Under the pieces are notes generated by a model. The model did not search any database, was not told where the DNA came from, and worked only from the letters and a program-made list of their open reading frames with translations. From positions 1-42,981 of the forward strand of contig CANLMX010000016.1 in NCBI GenBank assembly GCA_947492385.1: a DNA stretch of 42,981 nucleotides, read 5' to 3'. Positions within the stretch are counted from its first letter, which is position 1; every line of letters starts with the position of its first letter. Shown here one piece after another: positions 42,938-42,981 of this stretch. The DNA comes from Planctomycetaceae bacterium. Its GTDB lineage: Bacteria; Planctomycetota; Phycisphaerae; Phycisphaerales; SM1A02. The position numbers were made by a program, and so were the translations under genes.

Positions 42938-42981
42938 TCAGCCGACCATCGCCTTGAGGGCCTTCATCGGGCGGATCTTGA
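42938..42981 (-). CDS. C-terminal fragment, possibly HU-family DNA-binding protein
   Basis: Only the last 13 residues and a TGA stop are inside the window; they read KIRPMKALKAMVG. The pattern resembles the end of HU/IHF-type proteins (a basic residue, Arg-Pro or Lys-Pro, then KALK), but the stretch is too short to be sure. The strong terminator downstream fits an abundantly transcribed gene. Confidence 0.4.
   Translation of the reverse strand, partial: KIRPMKALKAMVG

Noticed and set aside
1..42981. CRISPR arrays, insertion sequences, prophage, toxin-antitoxin or restriction systems
   Set aside because: No spaced direct repeats, transposase, integrase, capsid, methylase-nuclease pairs or small toxin-antitoxin pairs were seen; gaps between genes are all under 300 bases.

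Overview
The window is a GC-rich (by eye near 70%), densely packed bacterial chromosome segment. It carries 37 protein genes (two cut by the window edges), one tRNA, and no insertion sequence, prophage, CRISPR array or rRNA that I can see. A TolC-like outer-membrane efflux lipoprotein and an LpcC-like LPS-core glycosyltransferase indicate a diderm. A prepilin-type protein with a C-terminal FADGHV motif, a membrane protein with a CGKCNYD/CPECG zinc ribbon, and large unrecognised envelope proteins suggest Planctomycetota, most likely Phycisphaerae. This placement is inference from protein style, not a database result.

Layout. (1) 1-5822, minus strand: an arginine operon argR-argC-argB-argF-argG-argH (argH cut by the left edge), preceded by two ARG-box-like sites. 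(2) 5888-8275, minus: infC-yciA, with infC probably starting at an AUU codon, then an LPS-core type glycosyltransferase. (3) 8285-10837: a zinc-ribbon membrane protein and a prepilin-like protein on opposite strands, with overlapping back-to-back -10 boxes. (4) 10847-15403, minus: pyrH-frr-nrdR-thrS-yjdF, covering UMP synthesis, ribosome recycling, ribonucleotide reductase control and Thr-tRNA synthesis. (5) 15520-23424, plus: four genes chained by ATGA overlaps, namely a membrane-anchored von Willebrand A protein and three envelope proteins I do not recognise. (6) 23448-27013, minus: cystathionine beta-synthase and a gamma-lyase/synthase (transsulfuration), then a secreted helical protein. 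(7) 27054-28506: rRNA methyltransferases rsmJ and rsmE, facing tRNA-Ala(UGC). (8) 28604-33073: a secreted SH3 protein divergent from a TolC-like lipoprotein and a Sua5/TsaC protein. (9) 33089-36305, minus: hutH and hutU for histidine breakdown. (10) 36420-41630, plus: a membrane protein, a PfkB kinase, an S9 peptidase and a MurQ-acetyltransferase fusion. (11) 41635-42981, minus: a ClpP/NfeD-like serine protease with less GC-rich codon use, then a terminator and the last codons of a possible HU protein.

Two patterns recur across the window. Most genes at the head of a transcription unit have no Shine-Dalgarno sequence; instead a TANNNT-type hexamer ends 6-7 nt before the start codon, as expected for leaderless mRNAs. 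At all four convergent gene junctions both stop codons read TGAG, placing TGAG and CTCA in opposition as short inverted repeats. The least explained block is the four-gene vWA cluster; the most unusual single protein is the MurQ-GNAT fusion.
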